A stretch of 7,107 bases of DNA from Myxococcota bacterium (GTDB taxonomy: Bacteria > Myxococcota > UBA4151), in assembly GCA_028823075.1 (NCBI GenBank), contig JAPKCE010000093.1:1-7107 (forward strand), in the 5' to 3' direction. The stretch's first letter is position 1, and each line of letters opens with the position of its first letter. Below the pieces are notes generated by a model. That model ran no database searches, was not told where the DNA came from, and saw nothing but the letters and a program-made list of their open reading frames with translations. The translations under genes and the position numbers were made by a program. Shown one piece after another: positions 1 to 5,688 of the stretch.

Positions 1-1112
1 CTTTTTTGGACGGTGACAACGGTATTTTACGCTACCGTGGTTATGCCATCGAAGACCTCGCTGAGCGCTGTAGTTTCTTGGAAGTTTGCTACTTGTTGCT
101 CAAGGGTGAGTTGCCGGATGCGACCAAGCTCGACGGCTACCGACGTGAGCTCAACCGCCACACCTTGCTCCATGAAGATCTCAAACGTTTTTTCGATGCT
201 TTCCCCAAAGATGCGCATCCCATGGGCATTTTGTCAGCAGCTATGGCGGCGCTTTCCACGTTTTACCAGCATGGCGACCCCGATGATCCCGCTGCCGTCG
301 AGATCGATATTTATCGCCTGCTCGCCAAGCTGCCAACCGCGGCAGCTTTTGCTTATAAAAAGAGTCAGGGCCAGCCCTTCATCTATCCGGACAACAACCT
401 GCGCTACCCCGCAAACTTTCTCCGCATGATGTTTAGTTTCCCAACCGAAGACTGGCTCGCCGACGACGATATCTGCGACGCTCTCGATACTCTGCTCATC
501 TTGCACGCCGATCATGAGCAGAATTGTTCGACCTCGGCCGTGCGCTTGGTGGGCAGTGGTCATGCGCCACTTTACGCCTGCGTTTCCGCTGGTATTTCTG
601 CCCTTTGGGGACCTCGTCACGGTGGTGCTAATCAGGCCGTTTTGACCATGCTCGAAGAGGTGCGTCTCGCCGGTGGCAATGTGAGGAAAGCGATCGAAGC
701 CGCTAAGGATAAAAACGATCCCTTTCGGCTCATGGGCTTTGGTCATCGGGTCTATAAAAACTTCGACCCCCGGGCTCGTATCCTCAAGTCAAAGGCTGAT
801 CTCGTGCTCAAGAAAATGGGCATCTCGGACCCGCTTTTGGATATTGCTCGCGAACTCGAAGAGGCGGCTTTACAAGATCCCTATTTCGTCGAGCGCAAAC
901 TCTACCCGAACGTCGATTTCTACTCCGGAATTATCTACCGAGCTCTCGGGATTCCGGCGGATATGATGACCGTGATGTTCGCCATGGGCCGTTTGCCCGG
1001 CTGGATCGCTCATTGGAAAGAGATGCGCGAACAACAGCAGCCCATCGGTCGCCCTCGGCAGATATATACGGGGCCGAATCATCGAAAATTTGTGGCGCTT
1101 AGCGAGCGCTAG
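1..1112 (+). CDS. gltA: Citrate synthase, type II (5'-truncated by window edge)
   Basis: Condenses acetyl-CoA and oxaloacetate to citrate, the entry step of the TCA cycle, in the cytoplasm. The frame is open to the window edge; the first whole codon is at 3. About 60 N-terminal residues appear to be missing compared with the ~427-aa E. coli enzyme. Numbering from the Leu codon at 6-8, the three catalytic residues are present: His205 in HGGAN, His247 in GFGHRVYK and Asp304 in YPNVDFYSG. The HADHEQN stretch (167-173) and the C-terminal RPRQIYTG are typical of GltA. Aligned by eye with E. coli GltA, most residues I recall as its NADH-inhibition site are kept (Arg51-His52-Thr53, Tyr87, Arg104, Lys108), but Cys206 of E. 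coli is Thr147 here. This suggests a hexameric, possibly NADH-sensitive enzyme; the allostery is inference. It is the first visible gene of the + strand run, with stop TAG at 1110-1112. Confidence 0.97.
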   Translation, partial: FLDGDNGILRYRGYAIEDLAERCSFLEVCYLLLKGELPDATKLDGYRRELNRHTLLHEDLKRFFDAFPKDAHPMGILSAAMAALSTFYQHGDPDDPAAVEIDIYRLLAKLPTAAAFAYKKSQGQPFIYPDNNLRYPANFLRMMFSFPTEDWLADDDICDALDTLLILHADHEQNCSTSAVRLVGSGHAPLYACVSAGISALWGPRHGGANQAVLTMLEEVRLAGGNVRKAIEAAKDKNDPFRLMGFGHRVYKNFDPRARILKSKADLVLKKMGISDPLLDIARELEEAALQDPYFVERKLYPNVDFYSGIIYRALGIPADMMTVMFAMGRLPGWIAHWKEMREQQQPIGRPRQIYTGPNHRKFVALSER

Positions 1113-1123
1113 CTAGTATCCGT

Positions 1124-1129
1124 AAAGGA
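1124..1129 (+). promoter_or_regulatory. Ribosome binding site for the PfkB-family kinase
   Basis: AAAGGA lies 8 nt before the GTG at 1138, inside the 25-bp gap after citrate synthase. It supports the GTG start: no in-frame ATG lies nearby, and the protein then begins MSLLVVGS, the usual first beta strand of PfkB kinases. The gap shows no terminator, so read-through from citrate synthase is likely. Confidence 0.7.
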
Positions 1130-1137
1130 AAAATAAC

Positions 1138-2052
1138 GTGAGTTTGTTGGTTGTAGGGTCGGTGGCTTTTGACACCGTAGAAACCCACGCAGGTCGGCGT
1201 GAAGATGTACTCGGTGGCTCAGCTACTTTCTTCTCCACAGCTGCCTCTTTCTTTGTGCCTGTACGCTTGGTGGCGGTGGTCGGCGACGACTTTCCTGAGA
1301 GCCATATCACGGAGCTTCAATCGCGCGGTGTGGACACGGCAGGCTTGCAAACTCAGCCTGGAAAAACCTTTCGTTGGGAGGGGCGTTACGACGACCTCAA
1401 CGAGGCGACGACGCTCGATACTCAACTCAACGTCTTTGAGCATTTCAAGCCGCAACTGCCGCCGGGTTTCGAAGACAGCGATTACGTCTTTCTAGCTAAT
1501 ATCGACCCGGTTTTGCAGGGACAGGTCTTGGACCAAATCCGCAACCCTCGTTTGGTGGCGCTGGATACTATGAATTTTTGGATTCAAGATGTCATCCCGG
1601 GCAAACTTGAAGCGCTAAAGGCCGTTATCGCACGCGTTGATCTGCTCTTTGTGAATGATAAAGAGGCGCAGTTGCTTAGCGGCGAAGACAACGTCGTGCT
1701 GGCTGCCGAAAAGATTCGAGAAATGGGTCCCAAAACCGTGGTGATTAAGCGCGGCGAATTCGGCGCCTTGATCTTTGGCGAGAATGGAATCTTTGCCGTT
1801 CCCGCTATGCCGCTCGAGCGCGTCGTCGACCCCACGGGCGCGGGCGACTCCTTCGCCGGCGGCTTTCTCGGCTTTCTCGCCGCAAGTGGTCGCAACGATG
1901 CAGACACGCTGCGCCGCGCCGCGGTCGCAGGCTCGGTGACCGCCAGCTTTGTTGTCGAAGACTTCAGCTTGGACCGTCTGAAAACCTTGGATAAAGGTCA
2001 GATTTCAGAGCGCTACAGCGCCTTTCGTGATCTGGTGCGCATTCCAGAATGA
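1138..2052 (+). CDS. PfkB/ribokinase-family carbohydrate or nucleoside kinase, substrate unknown
   Basis: A 304-aa kinase of the PfkB family, which transfers phosphate from ATP to a hydroxyl group on a sugar, nucleoside or similar small molecule. The length is normal for the family. Visible elements in order: N-terminal strand LLVVGSVAFD (3-12); glycine pair GGSATFF (26-32); VVGDD (47-51); the NDKEA motif (173-177, Asn173 and Glu176 matching the family NxxE magnesium site); IKRGEFGA (203-210); and the C-terminal signature DPTGAGDSFAGGF (231-243) with the anion-hole glycines and catalytic base Asp237. In the first signature the usual Asn that contacts the sugar (GGxxxN) is Phe31, so this belongs to a subgroup that is not classical ribokinase. 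FBPase follows two genes later, but nothing in the sequence shows that fructose-6-phosphate is the substrate. The start is GTG with an AAAGGA site; the stop overlaps the next start by 4 bp. Confidence 0.9.
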   Translation: MSLLVVGSVAFDTVETHAGRREDVLGGSATFFSTAASFFVPVRLVAVVGDDFPESHITELQSRGVDTAGLQTQPGKTFRWEGRYDDLNEATTLDTQLNVFEHFKPQLPPGFEDSDYVFLANIDPVLQGQVLDQIRNPRLVALDTMNFWIQDVIPGKLEALKAVIARVDLLFVNDKEAQLLSGEDNVVLAAEKIREMGPKTVVIKRGEFGALIFGENGIFAVPAMPLERVVDPTGAGDSFAGGFLGFLAASGRNDADTLRRAAVAGSVTASFVVEDFSLDRLKTLDKGQISERYSAFRDLVRIPE

Positions 2053-2486
2053 GCGCGTCGTCGCCTCGGCGTGTAAGCTCGACATACCGCGTGATCTACG
2101 GCGATACCGACCAGATGGGCGTGGTATACTACGCCAATTATATGCGCCTCTTCGAGATCGGTCGTAACGAATGGATTCGTGCCTCGGGCACACCTTATGG
2201 ACGCTTTGAAGAGCAGGGCATGATGCTTCCGGTGGCCGAGGTGGCCTGTAAGTACAAACGTAGCGCCCTCTATGACGACCTGTTGAGTATTGTGTGTTGG
2301 AGCCCGGTCATGGGTCGTGCCTCCATTGATTTTGCCTATGAAATCCGCCGCGGCCTGGAACTGCTCGCTACCGGCAGCAGCAAACATGCTGTGCTCGATA
2401 CCAGCAGCGGTGCCTTGAAACGTTGGCCTCTCGCTCTGTACGAAATCCTGTCGCTGTACCGAACAGTCGAGACAAAGGAGTTATAA
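2049..2486 (+). CDS. Acyl-CoA thioesterase, 4HBT/YbgC-like hotdog fold
   Basis: A 145-aa single-hotdog thioesterase that probably hydrolyses an acyl-CoA to a free acid and CoA in the cytoplasm. The 4-hydroxybenzoyl-CoA thioesterase signature is clear near the N terminus: YGDTDQMGVVYYANYMRLFE (17-36). Asp21 is in the position of the catalytic Asp of YbgC and 4HBT, and is followed by the usual helix (FEIGRNEWIR, 35-44). Further conserved hotdog elements are VAEVACKYKRSALYDD (62-77) and the later strand region ASIDFAYEIRR (91-101). The length matches the family. The start overlaps the kinase stop as ATGA, and I see no good Shine-Dalgarno before it, so translation probably depends on coupling. 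YbgC is usually encoded with tol-pal, which is absent here, so I give no gene symbol. The acyl substrate is unknown; short-chain or aromatic acyl-CoA are the family options. Confidence 0.92.
   Translation: MSASSPRRVSSTYRVIYGDTDQMGVVYYANYMRLFEIGRNEWIRASGTPYGRFEEQGMMLPVAEVACKYKRSALYDDLLSIVCWSPVMGRASIDFAYEIRRGLELLATGSSKHAVLDTSSGALKRWPLALYEILSLYRTVETKEL
2474..2480 (+). promoter_or_regulatory. Ribosome binding site that fixes the glpX start
   Basis: AAAGGAG lies within the last codons of the thioesterase gene, 5 nt before the ATG at 2486. It decides between this start and a 21-codon upstream extension (ATG 2423), which would lie wholly inside the thioesterase gene and would add a non-conserved, basic N terminus. 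The stop of the thioesterase and the start of glpX share one base (TAATG). Confidence 0.85.
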
Positions 2487-3451
2487 TGGATCGCAACCTT
2501 GCTCTTGAAATGGTGCGCGTCACCGAACGCGCCGCCGTAGCTTGTGCTCGATGGACCGGAAAAGGTGACAAAGAGGCCGCGGATCAAGCGGCGGTCGACG
2601 CCATGCGCACCGCCTTTGACGGCATCGCTATCGATGGCGAAGTGGTTATCGGCGAAGGTGAGCGCGACGAAGCTCCCATGTTGTTTATTGGTGAAAAGGT
2701 TGGCCGGGCCGCCCCTGGGGACCCTCAAGTGGCCATCGCTTTGGACCCGCTCGAGGGCACCAATCTTTGCGCTTTTGGTAAGCCTGGCGCCCTAGCGGTA
2801 ATCGCCATAGGCAAAAAAGGTTGCCTCATGAACGCGCCGGATTCCTACATGGAAAAAATAGCCGTTGGACCTGTGGGTAAAGGTTGTATCAGCCTGGATA
2901 AGAGCCCGACTGAGAACCTGAAAGCCGTCGCCAATGCCAAGGGGTGTCAGGTTGACGACCTCACGGTGGCGGTGCTCGAGAGGCCACGTCACCAAGCTCT
3001 GATCGAAGAGCTTCGAGCTGCCGGTGCCATGGTCCATCTGTTCAGCGACGGCGATGTTAATTTTGCTTTGGCAACGTGTAAAAAAGACAGCGGCGTCGAT
3101 CTTTTCATGTCCACTGGAGGTGCACCCGAAGGGGTGCTCGCAGCGGTGGCGATGCGCTGTTTGGGAGGTGACTTTCAAGGTCGGATGGCATGGCGCAACG
3201 ACGAGGAGATCGTCCGAGCTCGTACCATGGGTTTTTCTGAAAATGATCTGACGCGCATCTGGAATTGCGAAGAGATCGCGAGCGGTGATGTGCTGTTTTG
3301 CGCCACGGGCGTGACCAATGGCCCCATGCTGCCGGGTGTCGACTTCTTTGGCGGCGGCGCCACTTCGCATAGTCTGGTTCTACGCAGCCGCACCGGAACC
3401 GTTCGCCGCATCGAAACCATTCACGACTTTACCCGTCGACCCTTGGAGTAA
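2486..3451 (+). CDS. glpX: Class II fructose-1,6-bisphosphatase, GlpX type
   Basis: Hydrolyses fructose-1,6-bisphosphate to fructose-6-phosphate, the committed step of gluconeogenesis, with Mn2+ or Mg2+ in the cytoplasm. From the ATG at 2486 it is 321 aa, the normal length for GlpX. The metal and substrate residues known from E. coli GlpX are recognisable: Asp33, Glu57 in GEGERDEAPML (56-66), Asp87 and Glu90 in DPLEGTN (87-93) with Thr92, and Glu215 in STGGAPEG (209-216). They keep the E. coli numbering at first and then a steady shift of two. The N-terminal MDRNLALEMVRVTE and the GRMAWRNDEE segment (232-241) are also typical. The start is set by the AAAGGAG site and abuts the thioesterase gene; the SRPBCC gene follows after 2 bp. 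Lying in the same run as citrate synthase, it suggests control of carbon flow between the TCA cycle and gluconeogenesis (inference). Confidence 0.97.
   Translation: MDRNLALEMVRVTERAAVACARWTGKGDKEAADQAAVDAMRTAFDGIAIDGEVVIGEGERDEAPMLFIGEKVGRAAPGDPQVAIALDPLEGTNLCAFGKPGALAVIAIGKKGCLMNAPDSYMEKIAVGPVGKGCISLDKSPTENLKAVANAKGCQVDDLTVAVLERPRHQALIEELRAAGAMVHLFSDGDVNFALATCKKDSGVDLFMSTGGAPEGVLAAVAMRCLGGDFQGRMAWRNDEEIVRARTMGFSENDLTRIWNCEEIASGDVLFCATGVTNGPMLPGVDFFGGGATSHSLVLRSRTGTVRRIETIHDFTRRPLE
3445..3448 (+). promoter_or_regulatory. Ribosome binding site for the SRPBCC gene
   Basis: GGAG lies in the last codons of glpX, 5 nt before the ATG at 3454. The gap between the glpX stop (3449-3451) and this start is only two bases, so the gene is expressed from the same transcript. 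Confidence 0.6.
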
Positions 3452-3453
3452 TC

Positions 3454-3888
3454 ATGGCTGGAGCAACCCGCAGCGTTATAATCAACACCAGTGCCGAGCA
3501 GTTTTATTCGGTGGTGGCTGACTTTGAGTCCTATCCGTCGTTTTGCAACGATGTGGACGCTATTCGCGTGGTCTCGCGCAACGGCGGTAATGCTCAAGTC
3601 GTGTTCACCATCAAGGTGGTCAAATCGATCGATTATACCTTGAACCTGGTGGGCCAGCCAAACGAGAGCCTTAAATGGACCCTGCATCAGAGCAAGTGGT
3701 TCAAATATAACGACGGTGGCTGGGATATTAAAGACCTGGGCGATGGGCGCTGCGAAGCGACCTACGGCGTGGATGTTGGGCTTGGGGTGTTTGTACCGCG
3801 GGCTATCACCAAGCGGCTTGTCGAACTTACTTTTCCAGCCATGCTCAACCAATTTAAAGCGCGCGCTGAGCAACTCTTTCCTTCATGA
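3454..3888 (+). CDS. SRPBCC (START/RatA/COQ10-like) family protein
   Basis: A 144-aa protein of the SRPBCC or polyketide-cyclase-like superfamily, a helix-grip fold with a hydrophobic pocket for lipids or other nonpolar ligands. The pattern matches the small single-domain group that includes RatA and COQ10: a first strand (ATRSVIINTSAEQFYSVVAD, 4-23), then FESYPSFCNDVDAIRVV (24-40), a central pair of strands (QVVFTIKVVKSIDYTLNLV, 49-67), a GGW turn (87-89), an ATYGVDVGL strand (102-110) and a long C-terminal amphipathic helix ending FKARAEQLF. No signal peptide is visible. In E. coli, RatA has been reported to affect ribosomal subunit association and COQ10 binds ubiquinone; which role applies here cannot be told. 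It is two bases after glpX and overlaps the cca-like gene by ATGA, so the two are translationally coupled. I do not assign RatA function. Confidence 0.85.
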   Translation: MAGATRSVIINTSAEQFYSVVADFESYPSFCNDVDAIRVVSRNGGNAQVVFTIKVVKSIDYTLNLVGQPNESLKWTLHQSKWFKYNDGGWDIKDLGDGRCEATYGVDVGLGVFVPRAITKRLVELTFPAMLNQFKARAEQLFPS

Positions 3889-5234
3889 GTGGGGCGCTGG
3901 CGCGCAAGCTCTGCCGCCGCCTAAAAGATGCAGGCCACAGCGCTTATGTCGTCGGTGGATGGACCCGCGATACGTTGCTCGGTCGCCCTTGTGGTGATTT
4001 GGACCTGGCGACTTCTGCCCACCCTGAACAGGTCACGGCACTTTTTGATCGGGTGTACCCTACCGGCATAGCTCACGGTACCGTTACGGTTGTCGAAGGC
4101 GAACAGCCCATCGAGATCACCACCTACCGGCGAGAAGGACTTTACAGCGACGGGCGTCGTCCGGATTCGGTCAACTTTGTCAGCACCATTGAAGAGGATT
4201 TAGCGCGCCGAGATTTCACGGTGAATGCTATTGCCTGGGAGCCTCTAGAGGATCGTTACGTCGACCCTTTTGACGGGCTGGCAGACTTGAAAACGCGCAC
4301 ACTTCGCGCTGTCGGCAAGCCCGAGGAACGCTTTCGCGAAGACGGCCTACGCTTGTTGCGGGGAATGCGCTTCGCGGCAACCCACCACCTCATGCCCGCA
4401 CCGGGCTTGGAAGATATTATGAGCGCCACTAATGGCGCTTTGCATGGTATTGCAAGCGAGCGTATTGAGCGAGAATTCTCGCTGCTTTTCGAACGTGCTG
4501 AGCAGCCGAGTATCGGTCTTAACCTGGCCTTGCGCTGCGGATTTTTTGAAATCGTCTTGCCCGAACTTTTGCCGCTGGTGGGGCAGGCGCAAAATCGTCA
4601 TCACGCTTTTGATTGTTGGCAACATACTTTGGCGGCGGTCGATGCGGTTCCGTCCGGCCATGTGGCGGTGCGCTGGGCAGCTTTAATGCATGATCTTGGC
4701 AAACCTCACAGCGCCGAAGAGCATGAAGAGAATAAGGGAGAGTTTCGATTTTTCGGGCATGAAAAAATAAGCCTAGAGCAGGCGCGCCAGATCGGCGAGC
4801 GTTTACGGTTTTCTGGCCATCGAAGGCGCCGTGTTGAGGGCTTGGTCGCTACCCATATGCTGCATCCCAACGATGATTGGAGCGAGGCCGCTCTAAGGCG
4901 CTTACTGCGCAAAATAGAACCGCAAAATCTCGATGATTACCTACTGCTCAAGCGCGCCGATATTCGCGCCAAGGGAACCCCTGATGTGGCGAGTATTTTG
5001 CTCGATGTCGATGAGGTCGAGTTGCGCTTGCGCGCTGAACTCGAAAAAGGGTCCGCTTTGAGTCGTAAGGATTTAGCTGTCGACGGAAGGCAGCTTAGCG
5101 CCGCTTTGGACCGCCCGGCCGGTCCTTGGCTCGGCCCGCTGCTCGCGCACTTACTCGACCAGGTGATCGAAGACCCTAGTCGCAACGATGAAGAGACTTT
5201 GCTGCGTTTAGCCAAGCTGTGGCTTGAACTCTGA
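3885..5234 (+). CDS. cca: CCA-adding enzyme / poly(A) polymerase family tRNA nucleotidyltransferase with HD domain
   Basis: A 449-aa class II nucleotidyltransferase that probably builds or repairs the 3'-CCA end of tRNAs. The head domain has VVGGWTRDTLLG (22-33) and the metal-binding GDLDLA (37-42, Asp38 and Asp40), then the ARRDFTVNA motif (107-115) for ribose and fold contacts, and the nucleotide-template motif EDGLR (152-156, with Asp153 and Arg156), followed by LLRGMRFA. Residues about 238-360 form an HD domain with His246, the His269-Asp270 pair in LMHDLGK, His292 in FFGHEK and Asp359. HD domains in E. coli Cca give phosphatase and cyclic-phosphodiesterase activity. The C-terminal ~90 residues fit the body and tail region. 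The start overlaps the SRPBCC stop (ATGA) and has no clear ribosome site, so it depends on coupling. Family members can be full CCA-, CC- or A-adding enzymes or poly(A) polymerases; I favour CCA-adding, not certain. It is the last gene of the + strand run. Confidence 0.9.
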   Translation: MSGALARKLCRRLKDAGHSAYVVGGWTRDTLLGRPCGDLDLATSAHPEQVTALFDRVYPTGIAHGTVTVVEGEQPIEITTYRREGLYSDGRRPDSVNFVSTIEEDLARRDFTVNAIAWEPLEDRYVDPFDGLADLKTRTLRAVGKPEERFREDGLRLLRGMRFAATHHLMPAPGLEDIMSATNGALHGIASERIEREFSLLFERAEQPSIGLNLALRCGFFEIVLPELLPLVGQAQNRHHAFDCWQHTLAAVDAVPSGHVAVRWAALMHDLGKPHSAEEHEENKGEFRFFGHEKISLEQARQIGERLRFSGHRRRRVEGLVATHMLHPNDDWSEAALRRLLRKIEPQNLDDYLLLKRADIRAKGTPDVASILLDVDEVELRLRAELEKGSALSRKDLAVDGRQLSAALDRPAGPWLGPLLAHLLDQVIEDPSRNDEETLLRLAKLWLEL

Positions 5235-5355
5235 CTTCGTTGTTATTACGTGATAAATAGGGATATTTCTGGCAATGCTCTTCGCGTCTGTTGCGGCGAG
5301 GTCTTTGGCGCCGTGGCTGCCGCCATCACCGGACCCTAGAGCTTTGCACCCTAAA
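5235..5355 (+). other. Convergent intergenic spacer, no clear terminator
   Basis: This 121-bp spacer lies between the ends of the cca-like gene (+) and the DUF962 gene (-). It contains an AT-rich patch with a 14-bp near-palindrome around ACGT (5243-5256). A weak hairpin (5306-5310 with 5321-5325, 10-nt loop) has no T run on either strand. I see no strong intrinsic terminator, and no gene of its own is supported. Confidence 0.6.
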
Positions 5356-5688
5356 TTAACCGCCCATGACTTCGGGAAGCTCGCCGCGAAACGGGAGCTT
5401 GCCGACAAGCATATCGGCGAACATGTGGAAGTCACCGCGCAGGCTCCAGCCGAAAGCTTGGAAGGTGGCGGGCTTGTTTTTTTCGAAGATGAAATGGCCC
5501 ACCCAGGCGAAGCCGTAACCGATGAGCGGGCAGGCGAGAAAGAGCGTTGGGCGGCCGAGAACGATGGCCGCAACGAAAAAAATTATGACGCCGCTGGTGC
5601 CTATAAAATGAAGCGTTCGGCAGACGCCGTTGCGGTGCTGACTTAGGTAAAATGGGTAGAACTCTTGAAAGCTTTTATAGTTTTTCAT
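5356..5688 (-). CDS. DUF962 / Mpo1-like integral membrane protein
   Basis: A 110-aa small membrane protein of the DUF962 (Mpo1/YGL010w-like) family. The yeast member Mpo1 is an Fe2+-dependent dioxygenase that alpha-oxidises 2-hydroxy fatty acids; bacterial members are mostly uncharacterised. Seen here: the family N terminus FQEFYPFYLSQHRN (7-20), two hydrophobic segments (about 28-46 and 49-68), and histidines at 18, 27, 65 (VGHFIFEKNKPATF) and 88 (GDFHMF) that match the conserved, likely metal-binding positions of the family. The C-terminal stretch after 75 is typical. The ATG at 5686-5688 overlaps the stop of the upstream gene (4 bp, ATGA). AAGG (complement of 5696-5699) lies 7 nt before it. 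So it is the second gene of a two-gene - strand operon. The family call is firm; the reaction is inference from yeast. Confidence 0.85.
   Translation of the reverse strand: MKNYKSFQEFYPFYLSQHRNGVCRTLHFIGTSGVIIFFVAAIVLGRPTLFLACPLIGYGFAWVGHFIFEKNKPATFQAFGWSLRGDFHMFADMLVGKLPFRGELPEVMGG

Noticed and set aside
234..746. 170-aa reading frame on the - strand inside citrate synthase
   Set aside because: Fully antisense to a well-supported conserved gene; no recognisable domain; expected from GC-rich codon use.
1138..2052. Calling the PfkB kinase a phosphofructokinase because FBPase is nearby
   Set aside because: The PfkB fold is shared by many substrates and no fructose-phosphate-binding residues can be shown; proximity alone is not enough.
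2423..2485. 21-codon N-terminal extension of glpX
   Set aside because: It lies wholly inside the thioesterase gene, its residues do not resemble GlpX N termini, and a strong AAAGGAG site serves the ATG at 2486, where the conserved protein begins.
2792..3370. 192-aa reading frame on the - strand inside glpX
   Set aside because: Antisense shadow of conserved glpX coding sequence with no domain of its own.
5306..5325. Hairpin TGGCG/CGCCA as a terminator between convergent genes
   Set aside because: Only 5 bp of stem, a 10-nt loop and no T run on either strand.
5208..5573. 121-aa - strand reading frame overlapping the DUF962 gene and the end of cca
   Set aside because: Ser/Ala-rich out-of-frame translation that overlaps two supported genes; no motif.
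5275..5646. 123-aa + strand reading frame across the convergent spacer and the DUF962 gene
   Set aside because: Mostly antisense to the DUF962 gene, which has conserved family residues; the translation is low-complexity, charged and lacks a family match, and no ribosome site is evident.
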